Below the pieces are notes generated by a model. It saw nothing but the letters and a program-made list of their open reading frames with translations. It made no database searches and had not been told where the DNA came from. A stretch of DNA of 28,581 bases from a virus, in IMG/VR virus record IMGVR_UViG_3300037504_000203, positions 1-28,581 of that record. One strand, given 5' to 3'. This document shows, piece after piece, positions 12,453 to 20,858 of the stretch (position 1 is the stretch's first letter; every line of letters begins with the position of its first letter). The translations under genes were made by a program, and so were the position numbers.

Positions 12453-13986
12453 GCGGTGGCTGCCCGACGAGAAACCGGCACCGACCGGAAAGCTAGCCGA
12501 GGAGGCCGAGGGCCTTAGCGGCGAGTTGAGCGCCTACATTCGTGAGGCGTGGCATATCGTCGAGCCCCGCCGGGATTACGTCCACGGCTGGCACATCGAC
12601 GCGATTTGTGAGCATCTCACGGCGTGTACGCGCCGCGAGATTAAGAACCTTATCATCAACATACCGCCGCGACACATGAAGTCGCTGAGCGTTGTCGTCT
12701 TCTGGCCAACGTGGACGTGGACCTGGGCACCCGGCAGTCAGTGGCTGACCGCCTCCTACGCGATGGAACTGGCCGTCAGGGATGCGGTGAAGAGCCGCCG
12801 GATCATCCAGAGCCCGTGGTACCAGGCCCGCTGGGGGCATATTTTCCAGCTCTCCGGCGACCAGAACCGCAAGATGCGCTACGAAAACGACCAGGGCGGC
12901 CACCGGATCGCCAGCGGCCTCAAGGGTAAGAGCCTGGGCGAGGGCGGAGACTACCTGATCATCGACGATCCGCTGAAACAGTCCGAGGCCGACAGCGACG
13001 CGGCCCGCGAGACCAGCAACGATTTCTGGGACCAGACGATGAGCACGCGAGGTAACGATCCGGACACCGTCGTCAAGGTGATCATCATGCAGCGACTGCA
13101 CAACGACGACCTGACCGGGCACGTTCTGGAGAAGGCGCGGAAAAACGAGATGCTCCATTACGAGCACCTCTGCCTGCCCGCCGAGTACGAGCCGAGGACG
13201 TACGCCAGCGCGATCGATTTCGAGGACCCGCGCGACGAACCGGACGCGCTCCTCTGGCCGGAGCGGTTTTCTCGGGAAGCCCTGGAGACGCTCAAGGCGG
13301 AGATCGGCAGCGAGCGCGAGGTCGCCGCCCAGTTGCAGCAAAGGCCGGCGCCGGAGGCCGGCAACATCTTCCAGCGCACCTGGTGGGCCGAAGGTCGCAA
13401 TCGCTGGGACGCGGAAAGCCGGGCTGCATCGAACCGCTGCATCGGACGGTGGATCAGCTTCGACACGGCGCTCAAGGACGACGAGGCCAACGACTACACG
13501 GCCTGGGGCGTCTACGAGCTCTGGCCCGACTACCGGCTGGCCAAGCGGGACGCGGAGTGGAAACGGCTCCAATTTCCGCAGCTGGCCTCGGAGATCGAGG
13601 ACCAGGCGCGCCGGTGGAATTACGACGGGAAGCTGAAGGGCATCCTGATCGAGGACAAGGGATCCGGCACCAGCGCGCTGCAGACGCTGCGGCAGGGGGC
13701 CGAGGAGTGGATCGCCCGGCTGCTGGTGGAGTTTAACCCCACCGGCTCGAAGGTTTACCGGGCCCGGCAAGCGAGCGTGTGGTGCGATCGGGACATGGTC
13801 CTGCTGCCCGGCCCGAGTGTGTCAGTGCCCTGGCTCTTGGAATGGGAGGAGACGCTCTACGATTTCCCGGCGGTGACGCACGATGACACGGTAGACGAAT
13901 TTTCGATGGCGATCATTTATCTGGAGAACTACCTGGCCGAAGGATGGAGGGCTCGATTGAAACGAGGTACACGTGAGCCGAGTTAG
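12406..13986 (+). CDS. terL: Terminase large subunit (ATPase and nuclease)
   Basis: The protein is 526 residues from ATG 12406. The N-terminal ATPase has the P-loop-like NIPPRHMKS (residues 85-93), where most relatives have G rather than M before KS. It also has WLTASYAMELAVRDA, the LKGKSLGEGGDYLIIDDP Walker B (Asp187 and Asp188) and the coupling-type KVIIMQRLHNDDLTGHVL. The C-terminal RNase H-like nuclease shows SFDTALKDDEANDYT, ILIEDKGSGTSAL and HDDTVDEFSMAI, which carry the metal-binding acids. It pumps DNA into proheads and cuts concatemers. It overlaps the portal gene by 14 bases. Confidence 0.95.
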   Translation: MLDSLTQIDRQIRRLERWLPDEKPAPTGKLAEEAEGLSGELSAYIREAWHIVEPRRDYVHGWHIDAICEHLTACTRREIKNLIINIPPRHMKSLSVVVFWPTWTWTWAPGSQWLTASYAMELAVRDAVKSRRIIQSPWYQARWGHIFQLSGDQNRKMRYENDQGGHRIASGLKGKSLGEGGDYLIIDDPLKQSEADSDAARETSNDFWDQTMSTRGNDPDTVVKVIIMQRLHNDDLTGHVLEKARKNEMLHYEHLCLPAEYEPRTYASAIDFEDPRDEPDALLWPERFSREALETLKAEIGSEREVAAQLQQRPAPEAGNIFQRTWWAEGRNRWDAESRAASNRCIGRWISFDTALKDDEANDYTAWGVYELWPDYRLAKRDAEWKRLQFPQLASEIEDQARRWNYDGKLKGILIEDKGSGTSALQTLRQGAEEWIARLLVEFNPTGSKVYRARQASVWCDRDMVLLPGPSVSVPWLLEWEETLYDFPAVTHDDTVDEFSMAIIYLENYLAEGWRARLKRGTREPS

Positions 13987-15541
13987 CACCAGCATACAGT
14001 TCGGGGGCAACATCTACGACGCCGAGTATTCGACGCTGGGCGGGCTGTATTGGGCCCAGGAGAAGACGCGGGAGATTATGGATCTCCAGCGCATCTACTA
14101 CCTCAACAACGGCCTCTACGACACCCTCCGCGCCGCGCTGTACCTGATCGGTGCCGAAAAGTCGCGCGCCCGCCCGCTGCGCAACCCGGCCTACCGCGTC
14201 GTCGAGTTTTACGCCTCCAAAATGTGGCCCGGCACGCTGCCGGACGCGCTGCCGCTGGAGATTCTACCCGGCGGAAACCCAACCATTGAGAAGCGGATCC
14301 AGGAGATCTGGACCTGGTCGAATTGGGACGCCCGCAAGCAGGTCGCTGCCCGCTGGCAGGCGATCTACGGCAATATGTTTCTCAAGGTCGCCGGGGACCC
14401 GGAGCGCGAGCAAGTGATGCTCCAGCTCATCGATCCCCGGTATGTGGTCGATTTCGACCTCGACGACCGGGACGTGATCGTCTACGTCCGCATCGACACG
14501 CCGATCCGCCGGCGAGATGAGAGCGGCGACGAGGAGAACTGGACCTACACGGAGGTCTGGGACAAGGACGCCGACCGGCTCCGGATCTGGGAGCATCAGC
14601 GCGGCCACGGCGCGTCACAGCGGGAGCTGGGCCGCCCGGTCACCGACGAGTCGATGATCGAGCGCACCGGCGTCGATTTTGTGCCCGTCGTCCACGCCAA
14701 GAACCGCGACATCGGCGAGGACCTCGGGGTCGGCGCGTTCCAGCTGCAGACCGACAAGATCGACGAGGTCAACCGCCAGGCGTCCCGGCTGCATCAGATG
14801 CTCTACCGGTACAACAAGCCGCTCTTTGCGGTGCTGGCCAATATGGTCGACGCGCAAGGCCGCCCGATGCCGGCGCCGAAACTCGCCGATGAGAACAGCG
14901 ATGAAGAGCTGGCCCTGGAGGACGACGACCTGATGCGTCTCCCGGGAATGAGCCGATTGGAAGCCATCGTCCCGAACCTCAACTACCGCGGGCACCTGGA
15001 CGCGATCGAGGCCCAGATGCGGGAGATCGAGCGCGACCTGCCAGAGCTAGCCTACTACGAGCTGCGGGAGCAGGGCGACCTCTCCGGCGTGGCGATCGAC
15101 CTCCTCCTCAGTGATGCCGAGGACCGGCTGATCGAAGCGCGCGGCAACGGAGAGGCCGGTTTGATCCGGGCGCAGCAGATGGCCTTGTCCATCGGGCAGG
15201 CGATGGAGCTCGACGGCTTCAGCCCGCGGGAGATCGGGACGTACGACGATGGATCCTACAATCACCGATTTATGACCCGCGAGGCGCTCCCGATGACGGA
15301 GCTCCAGCGGCTGGAGCTGGTCGGCAAAGCGACGCAGGCCGGGTTACCTCTCACCACGGCGATGCGGCGGGCCGGCTATGACGAGGAGGAGATCGCGCAG
15401 GCCATTGAGGACCAGGCCGCCGCCCGCGAGCGCGAGCTCAACGAGGCGCGGGCCTACCTGGCCCAGCAGCGGGCCATCGACGGCGCAGGCGTGTATGACA
15501 CCGGTGACACTGGCAACGTTGCCAGTGAGGAGGCCGACTAA
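13973..15541 (+). CDS. Portal protein (SPP1 gp6 / Gp6-like)
   Basis: GTG 13973 follows GAGGTAC and overlaps terL. At 522 residues it is the usual length. Features include YRVVEFYASKMWPG near the N-terminus, AIYGNMFLKVAGD, QLIDPRYVVDFDLDD, the conserved-type helical segment QTDKIDEVNRQASRLHQMLY, and the crown-region helix ERDLPELAYYELREQGDLSG. The dodecameric portal forms the DNA channel at one head vertex. The last residues, DTGDTGNVASEEAD, include TGNVAS (513-518) encoded by the 18-bp palindrome, which probably extended or was accommodated in the C-terminus. The stop overlaps the next start (TAATG). Confidence 0.92.
   Translation: MSRVSTSIQFGGNIYDAEYSTLGGLYWAQEKTREIMDLQRIYYLNNGLYDTLRAALYLIGAEKSRARPLRNPAYRVVEFYASKMWPGTLPDALPLEILPGGNPTIEKRIQEIWTWSNWDARKQVAARWQAIYGNMFLKVAGDPEREQVMLQLIDPRYVVDFDLDDRDVIVYVRIDTPIRRRDESGDEENWTYTEVWDKDADRLRIWEHQRGHGASQRELGRPVTDESMIERTGVDFVPVVHAKNRDIGEDLGVGAFQLQTDKIDEVNRQASRLHQMLYRYNKPLFAVLANMVDAQGRPMPAPKLADENSDEELALEDDDLMRLPGMSRLEAIVPNLNYRGHLDAIEAQMREIERDLPELAYYELREQGDLSGVAIDLLLSDAEDRLIEARGNGEAGLIRAQQMALSIGQAMELDGFSPREIGTYDDGSYNHRFMTREALPMTELQRLELVGKATQAGLPLTTAMRRAGYDEEEIAQAIEDQAAARERELNEARAYLAQQRAIDGAGVYDTGDTGNVASEEAD
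15509..15526. repeat. 18-bp perfect palindrome, copy 3 (in the end of the portal gene)
   Basis: Identical to the other copies and symmetrical over 20 bp (15508-15527). It encodes TGNVAS in the portal C-terminus and lies 14 bases upstream of the minor head ATG, followed at once by the GAGGAGG ribosome-binding site. It is well placed to act on transcription or translation of the downstream gene. Confidence 0.85.
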
Positions 15542-16590
15542 TGGCTGAACGACTCACCGACCCCCTGGTCGTCATCCGTGCCCGGGAATTCAAACGCCAG
15601 TTGCTCGCCCGCGAGGACGCGCAGATGTCGCAGATGGCCCAGCGTTGGCTCCAGGTAGAGCAGTCGCTGCAGGCCGAAATCGACGCACTGATCTACGAGG
15701 TTCGGGATCTCCGCCAGGCCGGCGAAAGGGTTGCGCCGGACACGCTGTGGAGACTGGATCGCTACCGCAACCTTCTGCGGCAGACTGAGGCCGAGTTCGC
15801 CCGCTACGCCGACTATGCGGCGGACCTGATCCGCACGCAGCAGGAGCGACTTGTCCGCCTGGGCGTCGAGCACGCCACGCAGACGATCCAGTTGAGCTAC
15901 TGGCAGTACGGGATCATCGACGCATCGTTCCAGCGGCTCCCAGTGCGCGCTGTCGAGTACCTGGTCGGTCTGGCCGGCAACGGCCAACCGGTCGGCGAGC
16001 TGCTCAAGGCGCGGATGGTCCGCGACGCCGACGGCAACCCGATTCCCGGTGTCTGGGACCGGCTGACCCGCAGCCTGATCACCGGCACAGCCCGCGGGAT
16101 GAATCCGAGATTGATCGCCAGGGCGATGCGGGACGACCTGGCCGGCGGGCTCAACAAGGCGATGGTGATCGCCCGGACCGAGGAGCTGCGGCCCTACCGG
16201 CAGGCCAGCGCCGACGCCTACGACGAAAGTGGTGTGGTCGAGGGTCACAAGCGGCTGACCGCGCACGACATGCGTGTCTGTCCGGCGTGCATCGCCGACG
16301 AGGGCACGGTCTACCCGGTCGGAACACCGATCGGCGACCACCCGCAGGGCAGATGCAGCTCCGTCCCCGTCCTGATCGACGTACCGGAACCGACCTGGGT
16401 GTCGGGCGAGGCGTGGTTCAGTCGGCAGAGCCGGGAGATCCAGCTGTCGATTCTCGGGCAAGGGCGATTGGACGCGTGGGAGGACGGCGCGTTTGATTTC
16501 GCAGATCTGACGATCAAAACATTTGACGAGACGTGGGGGGAGAGCCTGAACCCCGCCCCACTTTATCAGTTAGTAGGAGGTGCAGGATGA
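15541..16590 (+). CDS. Minor head / head morphogenesis protein (Mu F / SPP1 gp7-like)
   Basis: ATG 15541 overlaps the portal stop, with GAGGAGG upstream. The N-terminal ~200 residues are helical. The C-terminal part holds the Mu-F-type domain: ARTEELRPYRQASADAYDES, then AHDMRVCPACIADEGTVYPV with CPAC as a probable zinc pair, and GDHPQGRCSSVPVL. The pattern of Cys-x2-Cys followed by HPxCRC is typical, here as HPQGRCSS. These proteins are injected or portal-associated in other phages and are needed for infectious heads. It follows the portal, as in SPP1, and overlaps the next gene by an ATGA. Confidence 0.9.
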   Translation: MAERLTDPLVVIRAREFKRQLLAREDAQMSQMAQRWLQVEQSLQAEIDALIYEVRDLRQAGERVAPDTLWRLDRYRNLLRQTEAEFARYADYAADLIRTQQERLVRLGVEHATQTIQLSYWQYGIIDASFQRLPVRAVEYLVGLAGNGQPVGELLKARMVRDADGNPIPGVWDRLTRSLITGTARGMNPRLIARAMRDDLAGGLNKAMVIARTEELRPYRQASADAYDESGVVEGHKRLTAHDMRVCPACIADEGTVYPVGTPIGDHPQGRCSSVPVLIDVPEPTWVSGEAWFSRQSREIQLSILGQGRLDAWEDGAFDFADLTIKTFDETWGESLNPAPLYQLVGGAG

Positions 16591-16958
16591 GCTGGATGTC
16601 GGGACAGCGGACGATGCGCAACGCACAATGGATTTGGGAGCTATTTGGTCCCAAAAACACAGTCGACGTCGAAATCGCCGATGGCGAAACGACATCAGAG
16701 AGCATTAATCTGGAGGGTCGTATCCCCACGCACGTGGCGTTGCCGGCGGGATTTGACGGCACGACCCTAGAGGTCCAGGGATCGATGGACGGGTCGACGT
16801 GGCTCGATCTGTATGACGAGAACAACAGTCAGATCTCGCTGACGGTGGCCGCCAGCAGATTCCAACGACTGCCCGTGGATGTGTACTTCATGCCGTACGT
16901 CCGCTTTGTGGCTGGCTCGCAGACTGACGCCGTTACGCTGACGGTGGCGTTTACGTGA
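16587..16958 (+). CDS. Beta-rich phage structural protein of unknown function, 123 aa
   Basis: ATG 16587, after GGAGGTGC, overlaps the previous stop. The protein has a regular all-beta pattern: VDVEIADGETTSESINLEG, HVALPAGFDGTTLEVQGSMD, GSTWLDLYDENN, FMPYVRFVAGSQ, then VTLTVAFT. This matches a small beta-sandwich family often met in phage structural clusters (ALPAxFxGxxLxFQxSxDGxTWxDLYD). I know no established function. It is probably a virion or adaptor component. Confidence 0.75.
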   Translation: MSWMSGQRTMRNAQWIWELFGPKNTVDVEIADGETTSESINLEGRIPTHVALPAGFDGTTLEVQGSMDGSTWLDLYDENNSQISLTVAASRFQRLPVDVYFMPYVRFVAGSQTDAVTLTVAFT

Positions 16959-16998
16959 TCAGCCGTCTGGGTAGCGAGATTCTCGGAGAGGTGACGCG

Positions 16999-17868
16999 AT
17001 GGGACTATTAACAGCGCGGAGAGCGTTTGCCGTCTCGGTGCTCATCAGCACCGGGGATGAGGCGGCCTTTACCGGGGCCTACGACGATTACGAGTCGAGA
17101 TTGGCGCACGTCTACGAACCGGCACGCCGCACGCTGACCAGCTACGAGGGCGATCTAATCCGTCTGCGTCGAGACAGCGATGATGCAGAATCCGACTTCG
17201 GCTACGATAGCGACGGCAACCTGGACACGGCGGCGATCAGCACGTGGCTGGGTGGGGCGAGCGGGTATGGGGTGACTTTCTACGATCAGGTCGGTGGTGA
17301 CGACGTGACGCAAGCGACGAACGCCGCGCAACCGTTGTATGTGCCGAACCTGCAGAACGGTCATCCGGGATTCAGGTTCGATGGGAGTGATGACTATCTG
17401 CAAGGCGCATTCACGAACGGCGGCGCGTTGAGCCAGCCGTTTAACGTGTTTTCGGTGGCGAAACTGGATGAGGCGGCGGTGAATGATGATAGCGATGTGT
17501 ATCTATTAGATGGTGATGATAACTCCGGCCGAATGATGCTAGTGACCAATAGTTCCGAGACACCGGATGCCTGGGCGATATATGCGGGCTCCTTCCTTAA
17601 CGGCAATATCGCAGATAGTGATTGGAACCTTTGGTCTGTGTTGTTTGGCGGGGTCTCCTCTCAGTTTTGGCTCAATCAATCCAGCGAAGCCTCCGGTAAT
17701 GCTGGCGGCGACAATTCCGATGGTATTACGATTGGCGCACGCTTTCTAATAAAAGCTTTCTGGGACGGTGACATTGCCGTACCCGCGATCATTGCTGACC
17801 CCGCGCTCTCCGCAGCCGACCGTTCTGGCCTAGAGACTGTGATCAACGCCTATTGGGGGATTTTCTAA
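16999..17868 (+). CDS. LamG / alpha-L-arabinofuranosidase B-like carbohydrate-binding virion protein, 289 aa
   Basis: ATG 16999 follows GGAGAGGTG. Residues ~30-125 carry the AbfB-catalytic-like pattern: a helical YEPARRTLTSYEGDLIRLRR, DSDDAESDFGYDSDGNLDTA, GYGVTFYDQVGG, and then PGFRFDGSDDYL. The remainder is a concanavalin A-like sandwich (NVFSVAKLD, MMLVTNSS, WNLWSVLFGG, ITIGARF, ADPALSAADRSGLETVINAY). Such proteins bind or trim sugars at the cell surface. No active-site assignment is possible here. It lies with the CBM-like gene between head genes, suggesting a host-recognition decoration on the capsid or a misplaced tail adhesin. Confidence 0.75.
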   Translation: MGLLTARRAFAVSVLISTGDEAAFTGAYDDYESRLAHVYEPARRTLTSYEGDLIRLRRDSDDAESDFGYDSDGNLDTAAISTWLGGASGYGVTFYDQVGGDDVTQATNAAQPLYVPNLQNGHPGFRFDGSDDYLQGAFTNGGALSQPFNVFSVAKLDEAAVNDDSDVYLLDGDDNSGRMMLVTNSSETPDAWAIYAGSFLNGNIADSDWNLWSVLFGGVSSQFWLNQSSEASGNAGGDNSDGITIGARFLIKAFWDGDIAVPAIIADPALSAADRSGLETVINAYWGIF

Positions 17869-18464
17869 TGGCTTATATACCCTACGACTCCATCGAGTCC
17901 GCCGATGTCCGCTCCGCCGAACTGTGGGCGGCTGTGCGCGGCGACGGCTGGCAGGAAGGCAACGTGACGCAGTATCTCTACTCACGCAAGCAGCGTACCG
18001 GCGACCCTGAGAGTGACGCCGACCTGCCGGAGACAGGGGATGCATTTATCTCAGTTGCGGATCGTGACGAGGATTTGGACACGCTGCTGATTGGCGAGCA
18101 TCTGACCGCCGACGAATATAGTGCAATCATCGAGGTCTATCCGGAGTGGAGCGGTGACGGCGTGGAGTACGAAGCTGAATCACCGTCTATCGTTCGCTAC
18201 AACGGGCAACTGTGGCGGTGCGTGCAGTCGCACCCGTCGCAGGTTGATTGGGCGCCTGGCGTGGCGCTGAACCTATGGACATTGACCGTGCCTCCTGGCG
18301 TGATTGCCGCATGGGTGCAGCCGACAGGCGGGCACGACGCCTATGATACCGGGGCACTGGTGACGCATGATGGCTACATTTGGCGCTCCGATGTTGATTC
18401 GAATACGTGGGAGCCAGGAAGTGTTGGCGCTGATGATCTATGGACACAATTGGAGGCGCTATAA
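17868..18464 (+). CDS. Phage protein with two CBM5/12-like chitin-binding-type modules, 198 aa
   Basis: ATG 17868 overlaps the previous stop (TAATG). The N-terminal half (~1-100) is a small structural domain with DLPETGDAFISVADRDED. The C-terminal half has two similar aromatic modules: SIVRYNGQLWRCVQSHPSQV with DWAPG, and WVQPTGGHDAYDTGALVTHD with GYIWRSDVDSNTWEPG. The pattern W/Y, G, V-x-Y/H-x-G-x-x-W/Y is typical of CBM5/12-like modules, which are common in phage fibres. It probably works with the preceding lectin-like protein in binding cell-surface polysaccharide. Confidence 0.8.
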   Translation: MAYIPYDSIESADVRSAELWAAVRGDGWQEGNVTQYLYSRKQRTGDPESDADLPETGDAFISVADRDEDLDTLLIGEHLTADEYSAIIEVYPEWSGDGVEYEAESPSIVRYNGQLWRCVQSHPSQVDWAPGVALNLWTLTVPPGVIAAWVQPTGGHDAYDTGALVTHDGYIWRSDVDSNTWEPGSVGADDLWTQLEAL

Positions 18465-18501
18465 CGCTCTCCGATAATCGCCATAACCAGAAGGTAATTT
18501 G

Positions 18502-18520
18502 GGGACCCAGCGGTCCCTTT
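18502..18520 (+). terminator. Weak terminator-like hairpin before the scaffold gene
   Basis: GGGACC and GGTCCC form a 6-bp stem with the loop CAGC, followed by TTT and then GG. It lies in the 110-base gap between the CBM-like gene and the scaffold gene. The short T run makes it weak at best, perhaps lowering expression across this point. Confidence 0.35.
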
Positions 18521-18574
18521 GGACGTTGTTGTATCACCTACGCCCGACGGGGCGGTAACTAAACGGAGGAGACC

Positions 18575-19183
18575 ATGAGCGAGCGAGAGAACAGCAATCT
18601 GGACGACGGCACGCAGGATCCGCAGACCGATTCGCAGACGGGGAACGGCCCCGGTCAGGGCGATTCCGACCCTGAAAACAACGGAGACGCCGGAGAGGTC
18701 ACATTCACCGACGAGCAGCAGGCGAAGATCGACCAGATCATCGCCGACCGGCTGGAGCGCCAGCGCACGAAGCTGGAGGCCGAGGCCGAGGAGGCGCGGC
18801 AAAAAGCGGAGCAGGAGGCTGAAGAGGCCCGCCTGGCCGAGCAGCAGGAGTTCCAGGAACTGGCCGAGACACGCAAGGCCAAGCTGGACGAGCTCCAGCC
18901 GCAGCTCGAGACGCTTCAGGAACGCGCGGAGCGATACGAGAAGGCCCTGGCGACCCACGCCGAGCAGGCGATGGCAAACGTTCCGGCCTTCGTCAAGCCG
19001 CTGCTGGAGCAGATGGATCCGGTAGAGCAACTGGCGTACATTGCCGAGCACGAGGAGGAATTCACGGAGAGCGGTGGCTCTGCGGGACCACCGAAGACGC
19101 CGAAGCCGAACGGCGACGGCGACATGACCGATAAGGAGCGGCGCCGCAGAGCGACGTCCGCTCGCAGAATCTGGAGCGGCTAG
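18575..19183 (+). CDS. Capsid scaffold protein
   Basis: ATG 18575 follows GGAGGAG. The 202-residue protein is acidic. It has a disordered Gln, Asp and Gly-rich N-terminus and a long helical coiled coil (~45-130: KIDQIIADRLERQRTKLEAE, EEARQKAEQEAEEARLAEQQ, ELQPQLETLQERAERYEKAL). The helical C-terminus ends in a basic cluster (KERRRRATSARRIW) that would contact capsid protein. This design is typical of scaffold proteins, which guide prohead assembly and leave before packaging. Its place before the decoration and capsid genes supports the call. Confidence 0.88.
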   Translation: MSERENSNLDDGTQDPQTDSQTGNGPGQGDSDPENNGDAGEVTFTDEQQAKIDQIIADRLERQRTKLEAEAEEARQKAEQEAEEARLAEQQEFQELAETRKAKLDELQPQLETLQERAERYEKALATHAEQAMANVPAFVKPLLEQMDPVEQLAYIAEHEEEFTESGGSAGPPKTPKPNGDGDMTDKERRRRATSARRIWSG

Positions 19184-19230
19184 GACCGGATCACCGGCCC
19201 GGCTCTCCATATAGCTATTAGGAGGATACC

Positions 19231-19638
19231 ATGGCTGCAAATCTTTCAATCACGGCGAGCGATGTCGCCGCCGTCGAGGTACGCGAGCAGTTCACCGGGC
19301 CGGTGAACGAAGCGGTTGACGCCGGCGAGGTCGGCGTGCTGAACTCGTCCAGCGGCAAGGTTGATCTGGCCGATCAGGACGACGATTCCGCCCAGCAGTT
19401 GGTCGGGATCGCGATCAAGAACGCCAACGCGCAGAACGTGACCACCACCTTTGTGCGCAAGGGGATCCTCGATCTCGGGGACGCCCTAGCGTCGCTGGAT
19501 TACGGGGCGATCCTCTATCTGAGCGCGACCGCCGGGAAGATCTACGACTCCGACCCCGGCAACTCAATCGTCATCGGTACCGTGGAGCCCGCCTGGGGCC
19601 ACACCACGGCGGATAAGGTCCTGCGCGTCGATCTGTAA
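19231..19638 (+). CDS. Head decoration protein (putative)
   Basis: ATG 19231 follows AGGAGG. The 135-residue beta-rich protein shows the layout of capsid cement proteins of the DUF2190/lambda gpD type: a flexible N-terminus, then VREQFTGPVNEAVDAGEVGV, strands with LVGIAIKNA, GILDLGDALASLDYGAILYL, and GTVEPAWGHTTADKVLRVDL at the end. It lies between scaffold and major capsid genes, the expected place. Decoration proteins trimerise on the capsid surface and stabilise it after expansion. Confidence 0.8.
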   Translation: MAANLSITASDVAAVEVREQFTGPVNEAVDAGEVGVLNSSSGKVDLADQDDDSAQQLVGIAIKNANAQNVTTTFVRKGILDLGDALASLDYGAILYLSATAGKIYDSDPGNSIVIGTVEPAWGHTTADKVLRVDL

Positions 19639-19695
19639 GCGCGCATTGAAGACGCAGTAGAGCAACGTAACTAGACACGAAGAGGAGACGTAACT

Positions 19696-20778
19696 ATGGC
19701 TAACGAACTTGCATACGGCTTCGTGCAGCTCTCGCACCTCGGCGACGAACGCGTCACCGAGGTGGGCGTCAGCGTGGTGATGCGCGCTGTCGAGGAGAGT
19801 CTCGCGGAGTACAACCGAATGATCAATGCGCTGATGGGACAGTTTGTGCAGCGCACGACCGACCACAAGCGCCGATACAAACTCGCCGGCGGCGGCACGC
19901 TGCAGCCGCTCGACGAGAACGGCATCCCGCAGCCGGTGCGACCGTCCGGGTACTACGACGTCGCCTGGCCGATCCAGGGCGGTGGGGACGCCTGGGCCAC
20001 GAACCGCGTGAGCCGGGCACTCCTGACCGTCGATGAAGCGAACCGCTTTACCCTGGACTCGCTCAAGCGCGACGCCGATTGGAACCGCCGGCACATCCTG
20101 GCGGCATGCTTCGACAACACCACCTGGACCTATGAGGACGACGTCTTCGGCGACCTCACCATCCAGCCGCTGGCCAACAGCGATACCGTCGAGTACGTCC
20201 GTCGGGGCGGCGCGACTTCTACCGACGACCACTACCTGGCCCAGGCGAGCAGCATCGACGACGCGAATAACCCCTTCGACGACATCTACGACGAACTGAT
20301 GGAGCACCCGAGTAACAGCGGGCCGATTGTGGTGTATATCCCGACCAACCTCAAGTCGTCCGTCACCGGCCTGACCAGCTTTGTTGAGATCGGCGACCCC
20401 GACATCGATTACGGAACCGGCGTCAACCAGATCGTGGGCGACCCGGATATGTTCAACGATACCATCCGCGGCTTCGGCGACGAGGTCCTGGGTAAGGTCG
20501 ACAAGTGCTGGGTCGTGGAGTGGATCGCGCTGCCGGACAGCTACATGCTCGCTCACGCCCGCGGCGCCGGGCCCGTGCTGGCGATGCGGGAGTACGACGC
20601 GCCCGAGCTGCAGGGCTTCTTCCCGGAGAATCACTCCCCGGATGGCAATATCCAGGAGATGCGAATGATTCGTTACGCCGGCTACGGCGCGCTGAACCGC
20701 GTGGCCGCCGTCGTGCAGCGCATCGGGAACGGATCCTACGCGATTCCGAGCGGCTACACCAACCCACTGGCTGTCTAG
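19696..20778 (+). CDS. Major capsid protein (HK97-fold, putative)
   Basis: ATG 19696 follows GAGGAG. The protein is 360 residues. It begins with a helical arm (QLSHLGDERVTEVGVSVVMR), followed by VEESLAEYNRMINALMGQFV. The P-domain-like helix DEANRFTLDSLKRDADWNRR and the Pro/Gly loops come next. The C-terminal part has the receptor of capsid contacts VDKCWVVEWIALPDSYMLAH, PELQGFFPENHS and EMRMIRYAGYGALNRVAAVV. The terminal pattern of hydrophobic strand, R-Y-x-G-Y-G-x-x-N and A-V-V-Q is typical of HK97-type capsid proteins of siphophages. Position after scaffold and decoration genes is decisive. Two GTAAC half-sites lie in its upstream gap (19667-19694). Confidence 0.9.
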   Translation: MANELAYGFVQLSHLGDERVTEVGVSVVMRAVEESLAEYNRMINALMGQFVQRTTDHKRRYKLAGGGTLQPLDENGIPQPVRPSGYYDVAWPIQGGGDAWATNRVSRALLTVDEANRFTLDSLKRDADWNRRHILAACFDNTTWTYEDDVFGDLTIQPLANSDTVEYVRRGGATSTDDHYLAQASSIDDANNPFDDIYDELMEHPSNSGPIVVYIPTNLKSSVTGLTSFVEIGDPDIDYGTGVNQIVGDPDMFNDTIRGFGDEVLGKVDKCWVVEWIALPDSYMLAHARGAGPVLAMREYDAPELQGFFPENHSPDGNIQEMRMIRYAGYGALNRVAAVVQRIGNGSYAIPSGYTNPLAV

Positions 20779-20785
20779 GCCAAGG

Positions 20786-20799
20786 GTTGCCGACGTAAC
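20786..20799 (+). promoter_or_regulatory. Variant operator-like motif GTTGCCGACGTAAC
   Basis: It differs from the copy at 2615 at one position (GTTGC for GTTAC). It lies in the gap after the capsid gene and 56 bases upstream of the next gene. Treated as a degenerate member of the GTTACNGACGTAAC set. Confidence 0.35.
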
Positions 20800-20858
20800 A
20801 TCTGACGGGGCGGGCGGGGTCTGACGGCTCCGCCTCCCCCGAGAATAAGGAGGCTATG

